DNA from: Agelas oroides
Lineage: Eukaryota; Porifera; Demospongiae; Agelasida; Agelasidae
Assembly: GCA_949130485.1 (NCBI GenBank)
Contig: OX422192.1
Span: 9,223,008 to 9,287,007 of the forward strand
Direction: 5' to 3'
DNA: 64,000 bases
The notes under the pieces were generated by a model, which saw only the letters and a list, made by a program, of their open reading frames with translations, was not told the DNA's origin and searched no databases. Positions 1 to 11,250 of the stretch are shown piece after piece; the first letter of the stretch is position 1; the number at the start of each line of letters is the position of its first letter. The translations under genes were made by a program, and so were the position numbers.

Positions 1-873
1 GTCCCAGGTAGAAATCGAACATTATTCCGTTGTGTATTTCAATCACGTTACCGCATTCGAAGCGCTGTAGCACAGGACTTCCATTAGGGGCGGGGTGTAT
101 TCGTGCATCTATGCAGTGCGTACGAGCCCCGCCCCTAACATTCTGAGACTAACTCCTATTTATGCTGTTCCAGAGAACCATCATTACGCCCACCTCCCTC
201 TGTGAGGAGCATCAGATCATTACCCACGGGTGTATTATCAGAAAACGGTAGTACATTTCAAGGTCAAGAAGTGAACCAGCTGTGTCAACTGAAGCCATAC
301 ATACCCACCCACTCAGGGTATAGACTAAGGTCAAAGTTCAGATGGGTTATGTCGTTATTAGGCAGGGATGTATGGGGTATGTCATTATTGTTGCCACACA
401 ACAGCCTTACTGTTGCCAAGTGACACACATGTACTAAACAAGTGTGTGTGTGCGTCGGCTCTCATAGCTTTTAATTGTATTCATACCAAAATCAATGAAA
501 GCTAGGGGCATGCAAGTCTGGGAATGGCGGCTAGTGAGAGTGTACATATGTGTTGGTGTGTGTGGGTGAGCGAGCTATGGCAGTTGACTAACACCTTTGT
601 CTAAACAACAGGAAATGGCTGTTTTCATAACTTCACGACTGGTATGGTGCTGCAGCCTATACTCCTGTCAAGTAAGAGTGAGAGATTCCACAGCACACTT
701 TTGCTATGGAAACTTAGCTTTGAACCCAGGCCTTCCATTCTAGACTCTGTCTTGCATGGAGAACGTTGCAAGACAAAACCTGAAACACAAAACACATTTT
801 GTCTGACAGAAAATTCTTTTCCAAAGCTGCAAGACAAAATCCAACAGAAAACCTTTGAGGCTAATGGACGCTG
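1..873. other. Flank with no recognisable gene
   Basis: No exon, RNA gene or mobile element could be recognised here. It lies downstream of the SWAP70-like gene, which reads leftwards. A further 3' exon of that gene could be hidden here, because its last visible exon has a GTGAGT donor-like site (GT at 881-880) just before the stop. Confidence 0.4.
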
Positions 874-3167
874 CTACTCACTGAAATGCCGTTGAGGTCT
901 TTTTTTCTTCTTCTCTCTTGGTTTTGTATCCAGTAAGTTCTCCAGCGACCTGTGCAGTGTAGCACGCTGCTTTATTCGCTGCATTTCTGAGTCTTGGCGG
1001 GACAGTGTCGGCTGCGATGTGCCGTACTTGAGGCGGTAGAAGCGGGCCAGTCGCTGTGACACCTCATCTTGTGTGGTCGTCTCATCACCCTCCAGGACCT
1101 TGGCTAGGGCAATAGCCTGGGGAGGGAGGGAAGGGAGAAGGAGGGAGGGAGGGAAGGGAGAAGGAGGGAGGGAGAGAGGGAGGGAGGGAGGGGAAGAGAA
1201 ACGTTCTGTACTGTACATCAGAATACTTTCATCCCTCCCTCCCTCCCTCCCTCCCTCCCTCCCTCCCTCACACTCCCTCCTCCCTCCCTCCTCCCTCCCT
1301 CTTCCCTCCTCCCTCCCTCCCTCCCTCCCTTCTCCCTCCCTCCCTCCTCCCTCCTCCCTCCCTCCCTCCCCTCCCACCTTCTTGATGGCCAACATCCAGT
1401 TCTGTTTCATTCTCTGGTCGTCAGCAAGAATCTCAAGGAGAGTTCCTGTTTCACCACATGTAACCTCAAACCGATATCGTCGAGCTCCTTTGTCAGGAAT
1501 GCTCCTCACATCTGTGTTACTGTTTAGAACCAGTTTGCCCTGTTTGTGAGGTGTGTGTGTAGAGGGGGGAGGGGGGAGTGGGAGGGGAGAGGAGGGATGT
1601 AATTGTGTAATACGCATACGCATTAATTTGTCAGATGTTGCTTAGCAACCAAATCTTTGAACTTGAATAACATGAAAGGAAATGGATGGAGGTAACAGTG
1701 GGTGTGGCAGTAGGTTGCTAGGGATAACATACAACCACCTTCAGGCTCATGCTGCTCCACCCGGGGAGTGCAGCTACTGTGTGCATGTGTGTGTGTCCAA
1801 CGTGTGTATATGTGCATGTGTGCATGTGTGCATGCACGACAGTCTGGTCTCATTTGAGAGCTACTACCTTATAAGGGCACACCATTAGAACCACAAGTCA
1901 CAACAACGAGGAATTTTGCAGTAATTTGTCTCAAGCAGCCAGTGAATGGCTTCAACAGAGAAGGGGAGGCAAGAAGGAAAACCTCCCTTAGCTGTGTGAA
2001 TATTACTATGCATAGTTTGCTGCCTTATTTGGGCAACACAGGACTGGCACCCCTAACTTATAGCATTCTGCCATGTGCCATCATTGAAACTGAAAGCTTT
2101 TATTGATGTTAGAAGTGAGGTTTGACTTGACGTAAGTTTCTAATGTTCATGCCCACACACCTGCCATCTTATAGCAGCTGTACGGATTTTGTGTGCACAA
2201 CAATTGTGGACATTAAAATAAAAACTTCGTAAAAACATTTGGTAGGAGAGGAGGGAGAAAGGGAGGGTGGGAGGGAGGAGGAGAGGGAGGGAGGGGGAGA
2301 GGGAGGGGGAGAGGGAGGGTGGGAGGGAGGGAGGGGGAGAGGGAGGGTGGGAGGGAGGGAAGAGAAGGAAAGAGGAGGAGGGAGAAAGGGAGAGAGGGGT
2401 ACCTTAAGCCGCATCTTCTCTCTGGAGTGGTAGTACCGGAGTGTCGTCCTCTGCAGTATAAACCATCTTCTCTTGTAGTTCTTCCGCACGTGCCCCTTCT
2501 TGGTGAGGTAACCCTTGCGCAACACGTCACGCACAATCTCGTCCACCAAGTCCGCTATCACTTCGGATGTTAGCGACATTTCTAGTTTGAGGTCATCAAA
2601 AAGATCGGTGACAACATCGAGAAAATCAGGAAATCCCAACGCTTCTTCCTTGCTGTACCCATACGCCTCGTCCCACGTGTACCCACACAGTTCAAGCATC
2701 CTCTGTATCACTTCGTTGACAGTGACCTGCGGTAGACGGTTGGTCAATTCTTTGTCTAAAACACAGTTGAAGATGAGCCAAAGACTGTACGTACTCTCCT
2801 GAGAAAGCCACTTTGGGTACGTAACGTCGCCCTTTCGTTCAGCCTCATAGTACGTCCAACAGAGCCTATGAATGGGCTCCTCCTCCAGCGTCCCTTTTGT
2901 AACCATCAGCGCTCGTTCCTCTATCAACATGGTGAAATCCTCCACGCTGGTAGCGTGCTCGTAAAATTTGTGCACTTCTTCCGACGTAATCAAAGGATTT
3001 TCGAGAATAGTCCTCCGAAAGAGTTCTGACAAATCGCGGCAAAAACTCTCAATCTTGTGTGACCCTGAGGCCGGTAGAATGGAGTGAAAGCTCTGTGGAG
3101 CAATCTCGCTCACCGCATGGAAGACGGCATGTCGAGTTAAGTTACTGAATTCTCTTGGTTCGGCCAT
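874..3167 (-). CDS. SWAP70/DEF6-like PH-domain protein
   Basis: Three exons read on the minus strand: 3167-2403 (ATG at 3167-3165), 1539-1378 and 1116-874 (TAG stop). They join in phase 0 to give 389 residues. Residues about 1-210 resemble the helical, EF-hand-like N-terminal region of SWAP70/DEF6. A PH domain follows and spans the first intron: it opens with KGYLTKKGHVRKNYKRRWF and its final helix carries QNWMLAIKK. SWAP70 family proteins are phosphoinositide-binding regulators of Rac and actin and normally carry a long C-terminal coiled coil (about 585 residues in human SWAP70). Here only about 80 charged residues follow the PH domain, ending in a KKKKRPQR cluster, so the coiled coil is absent or lies in unseen exons beyond a donor-like GTGAGT at 881. 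Identification of the family is strong; completeness is uncertain. Confidence 0.8.
1117..1377 (-). repeat. Intronic GGGA/CCCT tract, self-complementary
   Basis: This is the second intron of the SWAP70-like gene. On the plus strand it is purine-rich (GGGA) at 1118-1195 and pyrimidine-rich (CCCT) at about 1230-1377. The two ends of the intron can therefore pair with each other over a long stretch. Confidence 0.8.
2239..2400 (-). repeat. Polypurine/polypyrimidine tract in intron 1 of the SWAP70-like gene
   Basis: GGGAG-type low-complexity sequence on the plus strand starts next to the exon 1 donor at 2402/2401. Frames open through it are artefacts of its composition. Confidence 0.8.
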
Positions 3168-3867
3168 CTTGGAGTGATAAGAAGAGCTGGTAATGGTGTT
3201 GATTTACACGCTAACAGCTTCCTGATAGTACCTGCATGGATAGACAAACAACCGTTGATAAATTAGCGCTGTGTTTGATAAATTAGCTCTGTGTTGATAT
3301 CAACCATGATCAGCTATCAGAAGAAGTGCTGCTGCTCTCTGTTCATCCCCTTACCCTCCTCCTCTTTGGACCCGGGAACGAGGCTACACTGTTCCCCTCG
3401 GTATAAGGGTTCCAGAAACATGTGGGGCTGACAGCTGGGGCTTAGTAGACAGAACGAGGCAAAACTCTTCCCTGTACATATCACATAGTTAGCTTGCTCT
3501 TGCAATGTTGTGTGTTTTCTAGCCTACTGTTGCCATAACGATGTCTTTTGATCATTTTTTTAGAGGAAAGAGTGACTCATTTTGGAACAAGGTGTGCCCA
3601 GCAAAACCAGCTTAAACGTGCCTCAAATGAAGGGGAGGGTGGGGGCGTGTGTTTGCTAATGCTATTGGCAGCAGAGATTTGTCCATACCTCCCGAGTGCA
3701 GATACAAAATAGAAAATAAATTTGTAAGCAGTAGGCAAACTTTCGGAGACAGAAGTCTCCAGATTATCTCTGAGATCTACCAAGGAGCCTATGAACTGTC
3801 ACTTCAAGGCAACCAATAGCTCCTGATGTAACGAATGTATGCCAGCAATATACCAGTAGAGATACTG

Positions 3868-3910
3868 TAGTCTCATTCCCAGGCTCCTGTCCAGCCTGGG
3901 AATGAGACTA
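3868..3910. repeat. Foldback element, 18-bp perfect arms
   Basis: The arms read TAGTCTCATTCCCAGGCT and its reverse complement, separated by 7 bp. It belongs to the dispersed foldback family found at least ten times in this window. I see no clear target-site duplication at this copy. Confidence 0.85.
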
Positions 3911-4178
3911 GGGAGGTTGGATGTTCAAAACTTCTGACATAAAGCACTAGCTGTGGTCGTTGCAAAACCTCACTATCTATACACCAGAAGAAGGCTTTCT
4001 ATCAACCATTACCACTTTTATTTCTGCTACGAGTTCAATGTGGGCAGTAAGTGCATTGGTACAGGTACAGGTTGGTAGCTCACAACTTCAAGGGGGGCAT
4101 GCAGGTACTTGACAGACTAAACGTCTGGAAGCCATACACAGATACAGTCAGCCTGGCCATTGAAACACTGCAGCTGGT

Positions 4179-4466
4179 TGTGGGTTAGGGTATGGGTGAG
4201 CACGTTTGATCAACAATGATGTTGGTTTGTCAAGTATGACGGAGCCAGATTTTTGTTAGCTACCCCGAGCCTTGGACAGTGACTAAGCTACACAACCCAC
4301 GCTACTGTTCATCTGCAGTTCTTGTGGGTTAGGGTATGGGTGAGCACGTTTGATCAACAATGATGTTGGTTTGTCAAGTACGACGGAGCCAGACTTTTGT
4401 TAGCTACCCCAAGCCTTGGACAGTGACTAAGCTACACAACCCACTCTGTACACAGTTACTGTTCAT
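4179..4466. repeat. Tandem duplication, period 144 bp
   Basis: Two near-identical copies start with TTGTGGGTTAGGGTATGGG at about 4179 and 4323. The second copy carries a few substitutions and a short insertion near its end. Confidence 0.85.
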
Positions 4467-4933
4467 CTGCAGGGCTGTGTATGCCCTATATTAAATTTAG
4501 GAATAGCTTAATCTTACTGGCTACGGAATTAACTATGACACACCAGGCACCCTCAAGCCATTGGGATATCGAGTTAAAACTTATGACAGATACTGTGACA
4601 CTAAATCTTATTAAAAACGTTTTCTATTCTATTAGCAGCTGCCCAGCTGGGAAACAAGTAGTTTTAATTAGCCGCCATGTAAGCAAGTCCGTTAAATTTA
4701 CACGGCATACAAAGTGGTCATGGATTCACATGACGAACTTACCACGCTGAAAACTGGACGGCTTTCAAGCACCAGCCATGATCGCCTTTCTCGACGGTAC
4801 ATCTCAGGGTCAAATTTTGCCATGAATATTATTGAATTACTCCGTCATGAGGTTTCGTGGCATTCCAGGAATGAGTGATTGCATTTTGAGGGGCGGGGCT
4901 CGTGATCATGCGCACGTGTTTGTGTAAAAATCT

Positions 4934-4942
4934 GGCGGGAAA
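4934..4942 (+). promoter_or_regulatory. E2F-type site upstream of WDHD1
   Basis: GGCGGGAAA, a full match to the E2F/DP consensus, lies 43 bp upstream of the WDHD1 start codon. WDHD1 is an S-phase replication factor, so E2F control would be expected. The motif is short and has not been tested. Confidence 0.6.
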
Positions 4943-4984
4943 TTGGAGGGAAGCTTTCAACAAGCTTCAACGAGTGTGTGTGCG

Positions 4985-7526
4985 ATGGAGGCCAGCTCCA
5001 AGCGCTACGCCCATGCGGAGGGGATTACTCATCTATGCTACGACTCACAGAGGTACATAAGCTTACGCCCTTGATTCAATTTATACACGTAGCTATATGC
5101 ATGACCATAGGAGCGACTCTTAGTCGTAGTACTATCTATGGTCATGACTGAATTATAGGGACATCTGCAACTCACATACAAATTATTACCGACCAGCTAC
5201 AATCTTTTGGCGTAATGGCCTCCCATGGATGAAGCCTGGCATTAAGATATCTACCAAGATCTCCGTCCTCGGACCCTCCACAACACGCCAGGTCGGAAAA
5301 TTGGAGAGGCTGGGGATGAGACAAACACATAGGGGGGATCTAGGGCGAGGGGTTATGCTCTTGTATGCTGTATGCTGTAAAGCCAAAATCAAGCAATGTA
5401 GTTCTGTCTGTTTCCATCTGTATGCTGTCAGAAATCATCACCATCGTGATCAGAAATCATCGTGATCAGAAACCTTTGTGATCAGAAATCACAGCTTGGT
5501 TTCAAAACCTTGAGAGCATTGAGTCAGAACCCTTGATATTGAATGCAAGCACCCTCAATCTATGTCTACTAACTAACAGGAAGACTCTCACGTAGCTAGA
5601 CTCTCACCAGAAAAAGTGACACTGATTATTAAATTTTATTGTGTACACACTCACACACTCACACACATGCACACGTGTACAGGCGACTGGTGACATGTGG
5701 ACATGATTGTGATGTCAGAGTATTTGCTGGAATTGAAGAGGACGATTGTAGTGAATTCAGCGTTGCCTCCGACAAAATCTCTGCCCTGGTCTGCTACCAG
5801 AAGAATGGAAAAGATCTTGTTGCCATAGCAACTGATGATAACACCGTACAGGCCTTCACATGTGATGTAAGACTGTGATTGTGGTGACAGCAACAATCCT
5901 CCTTTCCTCCCTCCGTCGTTTCTCTCTCCCTTCTCTTTCTTTTCCCTTCTCCCTCTGTCCCCTCTTTCCAACTCTCCCGCTGTTTCTCCCCTGTCCCTCC
6001 CTCCCTTTTTCCCTCCCCCTCCTTCCCCTCCCTCCCTCTTTCCCTCTCCCCTCCTTCCCTTCTCCCTCTTTTCCTTCCCTCTCCCACACCCTCCCTGAAC
6101 CTTTCTCTCACACTCCCCCACAGGGTTCCCCTGAGGGCCTTTTGCTACGATTCACAGCCCCTGTAAACTATCTTGCAGTCAACGACAGCCACTCATTACT
6201 GGCAGCTGCATCCAGTGAGTTCTCCATCAAGATGGTGGACTTGGGAAACCCAGTGAAGGTGATCACACTGCACAATCACGAGGCACCAGTACTGTTTGTG
6301 AACTTTGACCCCAGGGGAGAATTTCTGGTGAGTATGTTTTCTCACATTTGATTGGTTAGTGACTTTCTATAAAGTCCTTTCTGAGCATCTGGTTTCCATG
6401 GTAGTACACCATATTGGAGGTCAATGTTAGCAAGTGACAGAAACCTGTACACTGTACACCAAGGGTATGGAAGAGGAGTGGTTTGCAAAATTTCACAGAG
6501 ATTTTTTGCCGAGATTCTCATGCTTTGTACTAGTCTGGTTCCCAGGCCGTGTGGGTGGAGAATCCAACCCAGAAATTGAATCTGTACCTAACTGGTAGAG
6601 CACTGGAGAGAAATCTCTCCTCCCACACAGCCTGGGAATTCCTTGACCTCAAGCAAGCTGGAACGCCATGGAAACCAGACGCTCAAGAGAGGTCTATTAG
6701 TGTGTTTATTGCTGTAGTTATTGTAAACGTGACAGGATAAACAATACAATACCTTAAAATGCCAGTGGTTTTGTTGTTGTTGTTGTTGTGTAAACCGAAC
6801 ACAACACTGTAAACAAAAAGTCATTAATTTGAAAGGTCTTCAGTTTGATGTTATTTGTTTTGTAAACTTGAGACAACAGTAAACAATTTATTTCTTGTTG
6901 TTGACACAGCAACAGTAAACAACAACATAATTACACACGTATAACGTATTGCTATGAAATGCCATGGTTTAATTATTATACAGTAGTGAACATACAGCGT
7001 ATGAAACAGTGACCTAATTAACTACAAAATGTTCTCTTTCCTCAGGCGTCGTCTAGTTGTGATGGAACAGTGAAGATCTGGTCTCTAAAGACAAACGTAA
7101 GCTCACTCCACAAAAGAAATAGAACCTGCACCTCACTGGTAGAGCACTGGTGACTCAAACTTGACAAATGCTGACTTTCTTGTGCTGAAGGTGGTGCACT
7201 GTCTAATCCTCGTTCTCTGTCTCGTGTTGCAGGATTGTGTGAAAACTCTTCCTCTGCTTCAGAAGAGCAACGATGTCAGCCTGGCCAAGTCTCTCAGCTA
7301 CCTCGCCTGGCACCCCAAGGATGGAAAGGTTGTGTGACATAACTCTTCTCTGTCTGTAGCCTCGTACCCAAGCCGTTCATAGGAGAAACGAATGGCCTGG
7401 GTACGAGGCTACTGTGTCTGTTGATCGATCTTTCTGGTCGCCTATTTATCTGTTTACACTGACAATGGCCCATTTGTTTCATCGGTTTGTCCGCTGACTG
7501 TCTGTCTGTCTGTCTACCTGCTTGCC

Positions 7527-7615
<89 letters not shown>

Positions 7616-10600
7616 GCTGTCTGTCTGTCCATCTGTCTCCTCAAACCACCACACTTATTCTGCCCTGCAGGCTTTGGCCATCCCAGTGGGGTCAGAGGTC
7701 AAGATGTACGATCGTACCTCATGGAGGTGTGTGTCTACCTTCACTGATGATCACCACAAGGAGGTGAGTGTGCAAGGGGAGGAGGGGAGGAGGAGGAGAG
7801 TGAGGGAGGGAGGAGATAGTGAAGTTCTTCTGTTCCTCTGCCGTGGGGCCCAGTAGAGTACGTATGATGTTTCTCATTTTCCCTCAGAACATCAACGTGG
7901 TGGCGTGGTCCCCGTGTGGACAGTATATTGGTGCAGGAGGTGTGGACGGACGTGTCACTGTGTGGGACGCTGCCTCTCGGAAAGCTCATCAAAGGTCAGA
8001 GGTCATGAGAAATAATGTACTGACTGCTCACCGCTCCAAAAAGAGAGAGGAAAGCCGGTATATCCCTCGGACCCCTCCCCCTTTGTCCCCTGGTATATCC
8101 CTCGGACCCCTCCCCCTTTGTCCCCTGGTATATCCCTCGGACCCCTCCCCCTTTGTCCCCTGGTATATCCCTCGGACCCCTCCCCCTTTGTCCCCTGGTA
8201 TATCCCTCGGACCCCTCCCCCTCTGTCCCCTAGTATATCCCTCGGACCCCTCCCCCTCTGTCCCCTGGTATATCCCTCGCACTCCTCCCCCTCTGTCTAC
8301 TTAGTGTAGGTGGACATTGAAGCAAGGAAGCTAATAAATCTTTCTGGTGTATTCACTCCCCTTACCCCTCACTCCTCATCCCTCACTCCTCACCCCTCAC
8401 CCCTAATCCCTCATCCTCATCCCTCACTCCTCATCCCTCTCTCTTCACCCCTCATCCTCATCCCTCACTCCTCATCCCTCACTCCTCATCCCTCACTCCT
8501 CATCCCTCACTCCTCACCCTCACTCCTCACCCCTCACTCCTCATTCCTCACTCCTCACCCTCACTCCTCATCCCTCCTCATCCCTCACTCCTCATCCCTC
8601 ACCCCTCATCCTCATCCCTCACTCCTCATCCCTCACTCCTCACCCTCACTCCTCATCCCTCACTCATCCCTCACTCCTCATCCCTCACTCCTCACCCCTC
8701 ACTCCTCATCCCTCACTCCTCACCCCTCACTCCTCATCCCTCACCCCTCACTATTGACTTCTGCAGGTTCAAGAACGATGATGGGATTGGAATCACATCA
8801 CTGGTGTGGGACCCTAGGGGGCATGGCAAGGGCGGGGACTTACTGGCTTTTGCCGACACTGAGGGTTACGTGGGTGTTTTTGAGAAGGTGTATCCAAGCA
8901 GTGAGGGTGGTGGAGGGGGTGGAGGGGTGGAAGGTGTGGAGAGTGACCCTTTGGTGGATGACAGCCTTCTCATGGAGGTTTGTAGCCAGTACCTACTTAC
9001 AATGATTGTATGAAATGGAGAGGGGGAGCGAGGGGGGGAGGAGAGGGGGAGGGAACAAGGGGATGAGGGCGGGGGGATGAAGGGGGGAGGCTCTTGAACA
9101 TACAAGTGTAATGTATAAGTCATATTCCACTTAGCACAAGTGATCAAGTAACCAGCAGCAACAATTGACCACACCTCTTTCCTCCTCCTCCCTCCTCCTC
9201 CTCCTCCCTCCTCCTCCTCCTCCCTCCTCCTCCTCCTCCTCCTCCTCCTCCTCCCTCCTCCTCCTCCTCCTCCTCCTCCTCCCTCCTCCTCCTCCTCCTC
9301 CTCCTCCTCCTCCTCCTCCTCCTCCTCCTCCTCCTCCTCCTCCTCCTCCTCCTCCTCCTCCTCCTCCTCCTCCTCCTCCTCCCTCCTCCTCCTCCCTCCT
9401 CAGGGTATTCCAGCTGATGACATTTTTAATGACGACTACAACATTGAAGACGACATCATGGAGACAACCGGTAGTGGTTACCATGGAAACCAAGCTGGTG
9501 GAGGAGAGGAAGAGGAAGAAGCAGAGGAGGACGATGACATCAGCCATATTCGCAAGCGGAGGAGGGTGGAGGTGGAGGGGAGTGAGGGGGTGACAGGTGA
9601 AGACCTAGGTAACGAAACCCTCTCCAAGTTCCATTGTTGTCCTAAGAACTGACCGCTAATTACTTCCTGTGTGTCTGTACTTAAACGTACTTGTAGGCAG
9701 CATTTTTGATGATGATGTTCAAAGCATCCAATCAGAGAGCAGGCAGTCATTGCCCCGGCAACCAGCTCAGATGAAGGCTCCACCTTCTTTCAGTGAGCGA
9801 CTCCTGGAAGTCTACCAGCCACCATTTCAGCCCTCCTCCACCCCCGGCCACCTGCAGCACAGGTTCATGGTGAGGAACAGCACCCTTCCTCCCCTCACAC
9901 CCCTCCCTCCACCTCACACTCCTTCCTCCCCTCACACCCATCCACCTCACACACCTTCCTCCCCTCACACCCCTCCCTCCACCTCACACACCTCCCTCCA
10001 CCTCACACTCCTTCCCTCTCCACCCCACCAGCACTTTATCCTCTCACCCTCCTCCCCTCACCCTCCTCCCTCTCTCCTCTCTCACTCTCTTCTATTCCTC
10101 ACTGTAGCTACTGATTCCAAAATAGCATTACATTCTTTAGTTCACTCCCTCACCCCCTCACCTCTCCACAGGTATACAACCTGGTGGGTGTGGTTCGTAG
10201 CCATGGCGATGAGGAGGCCTCGATGGTGGAAATCGAGTTCCACAATACGAGCACACACCATGCCTTCAGCATGCCCAATCCTCTCAGCTTTTCCATGGCA
10301 GCTCTGAATGAACAGGCTCTGGTCCTGGCGTGTGAAAGAAGTGACGATGTTCCTAGGTAAAATGGGCAATAGCTTTCTTGTACAACTCTTTATGAAGTCT
10401 GTTCATCCCCTTACCATCCTCATGTACGTATGTAGCTACAGTAACTCTTAGACTAAGGGAATGGATGTTTAAGAAACCAATTTCGGTCCCAATGCCTCTG
10501 AATTTTCTCCTCATTCACCTTCCATTTGCTCCCTTATTCTCTGATTGACTTAATTTTTACCTCACCCCTCTCCTCTCCTCCCCTCCTCTCCTCCCCACTT

Positions 10601-11134
10601 CCCCTCCCCCCCTCACAGCCAGGTGCAATGTGTCCACTTCAGCTCCTGGGACAACACCAAGGACTGGACCATCACTCTACCCTCAAAAGAATCCATACAG
10701 ACAGTTGCCATTGGCGATGGTTGGGTTGCTATGGCAACCAACAAACAGCTGCTACGGCTGTTGACGGTGGGTGGGGTGCAGCGTGAGGTAGTCAGTCTTC
10801 CAGGAACTCCAGTGACCCTCACTGGGTGGGGAGGAAGGCTGGCCGTGGTCTACCAGATGGCACCTTGTGAGTCGAGTTCAGACTTCCTCCATATCAACTG
10901 ATTGTACTCCTCCCACGTCACACTGTTCCTCACACTCTCCTTCACTTCCACCCCCTCACCCCCTCACACACACAGGCACTGAGAATGTGTTTCGTCTGAT
11001 GGTGTGGGTATTGGATGTCAGACGAAGAAAACAGCTCCACTCCCCTCACACCCTCCCACTCTCACACAAAGCAAAGCTAGAGTGGATCGGGTCAGTTGTG
11101 TATATTACAATAGCCCAGTACATGTGAAAATGCA

Positions 11135-11181
<47 letters not shown>

Positions 11182-11211
11182 GCCTGCCTGCCTGTCTGTC
11201 TGTCTGTCTGC

Positions 11212-11250
<39 letters not shown>

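Larger units (their letters stand above)
3168..4984. other. Intergenic region between divergent SWAP70-like and WDHD1 genes
   Basis: No gene was recognised. It contains a perfect 18-bp-stem foldback at 3868-3910, a 144-bp tandem duplication at 4179-4466, and the WDHD1 promoter at its right end. Both flanking genes are transcribed away from it. Confidence 0.6.

Noticed and set aside
8058-8755. CRISPR-like regular array
   Set aside because: The repeats are directly tandem without unique spacers, inside a eukaryotic intron.
9165-9593. Long open frames of poly-Pro/Ser or poly-Gly in CT-rich tracts
   Set aside because: They follow from trinucleotide repeats in an intron. Only the last part (from 9404) is a real WDHD1 exon, in its own frame.
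10722-10740. RFX X-box-like GTTGCTATGGCAACC
   Set aside because: It lies in WDHD1 exon 12 and encodes the conserved VAMAT stretch. Coding constraint explains it.
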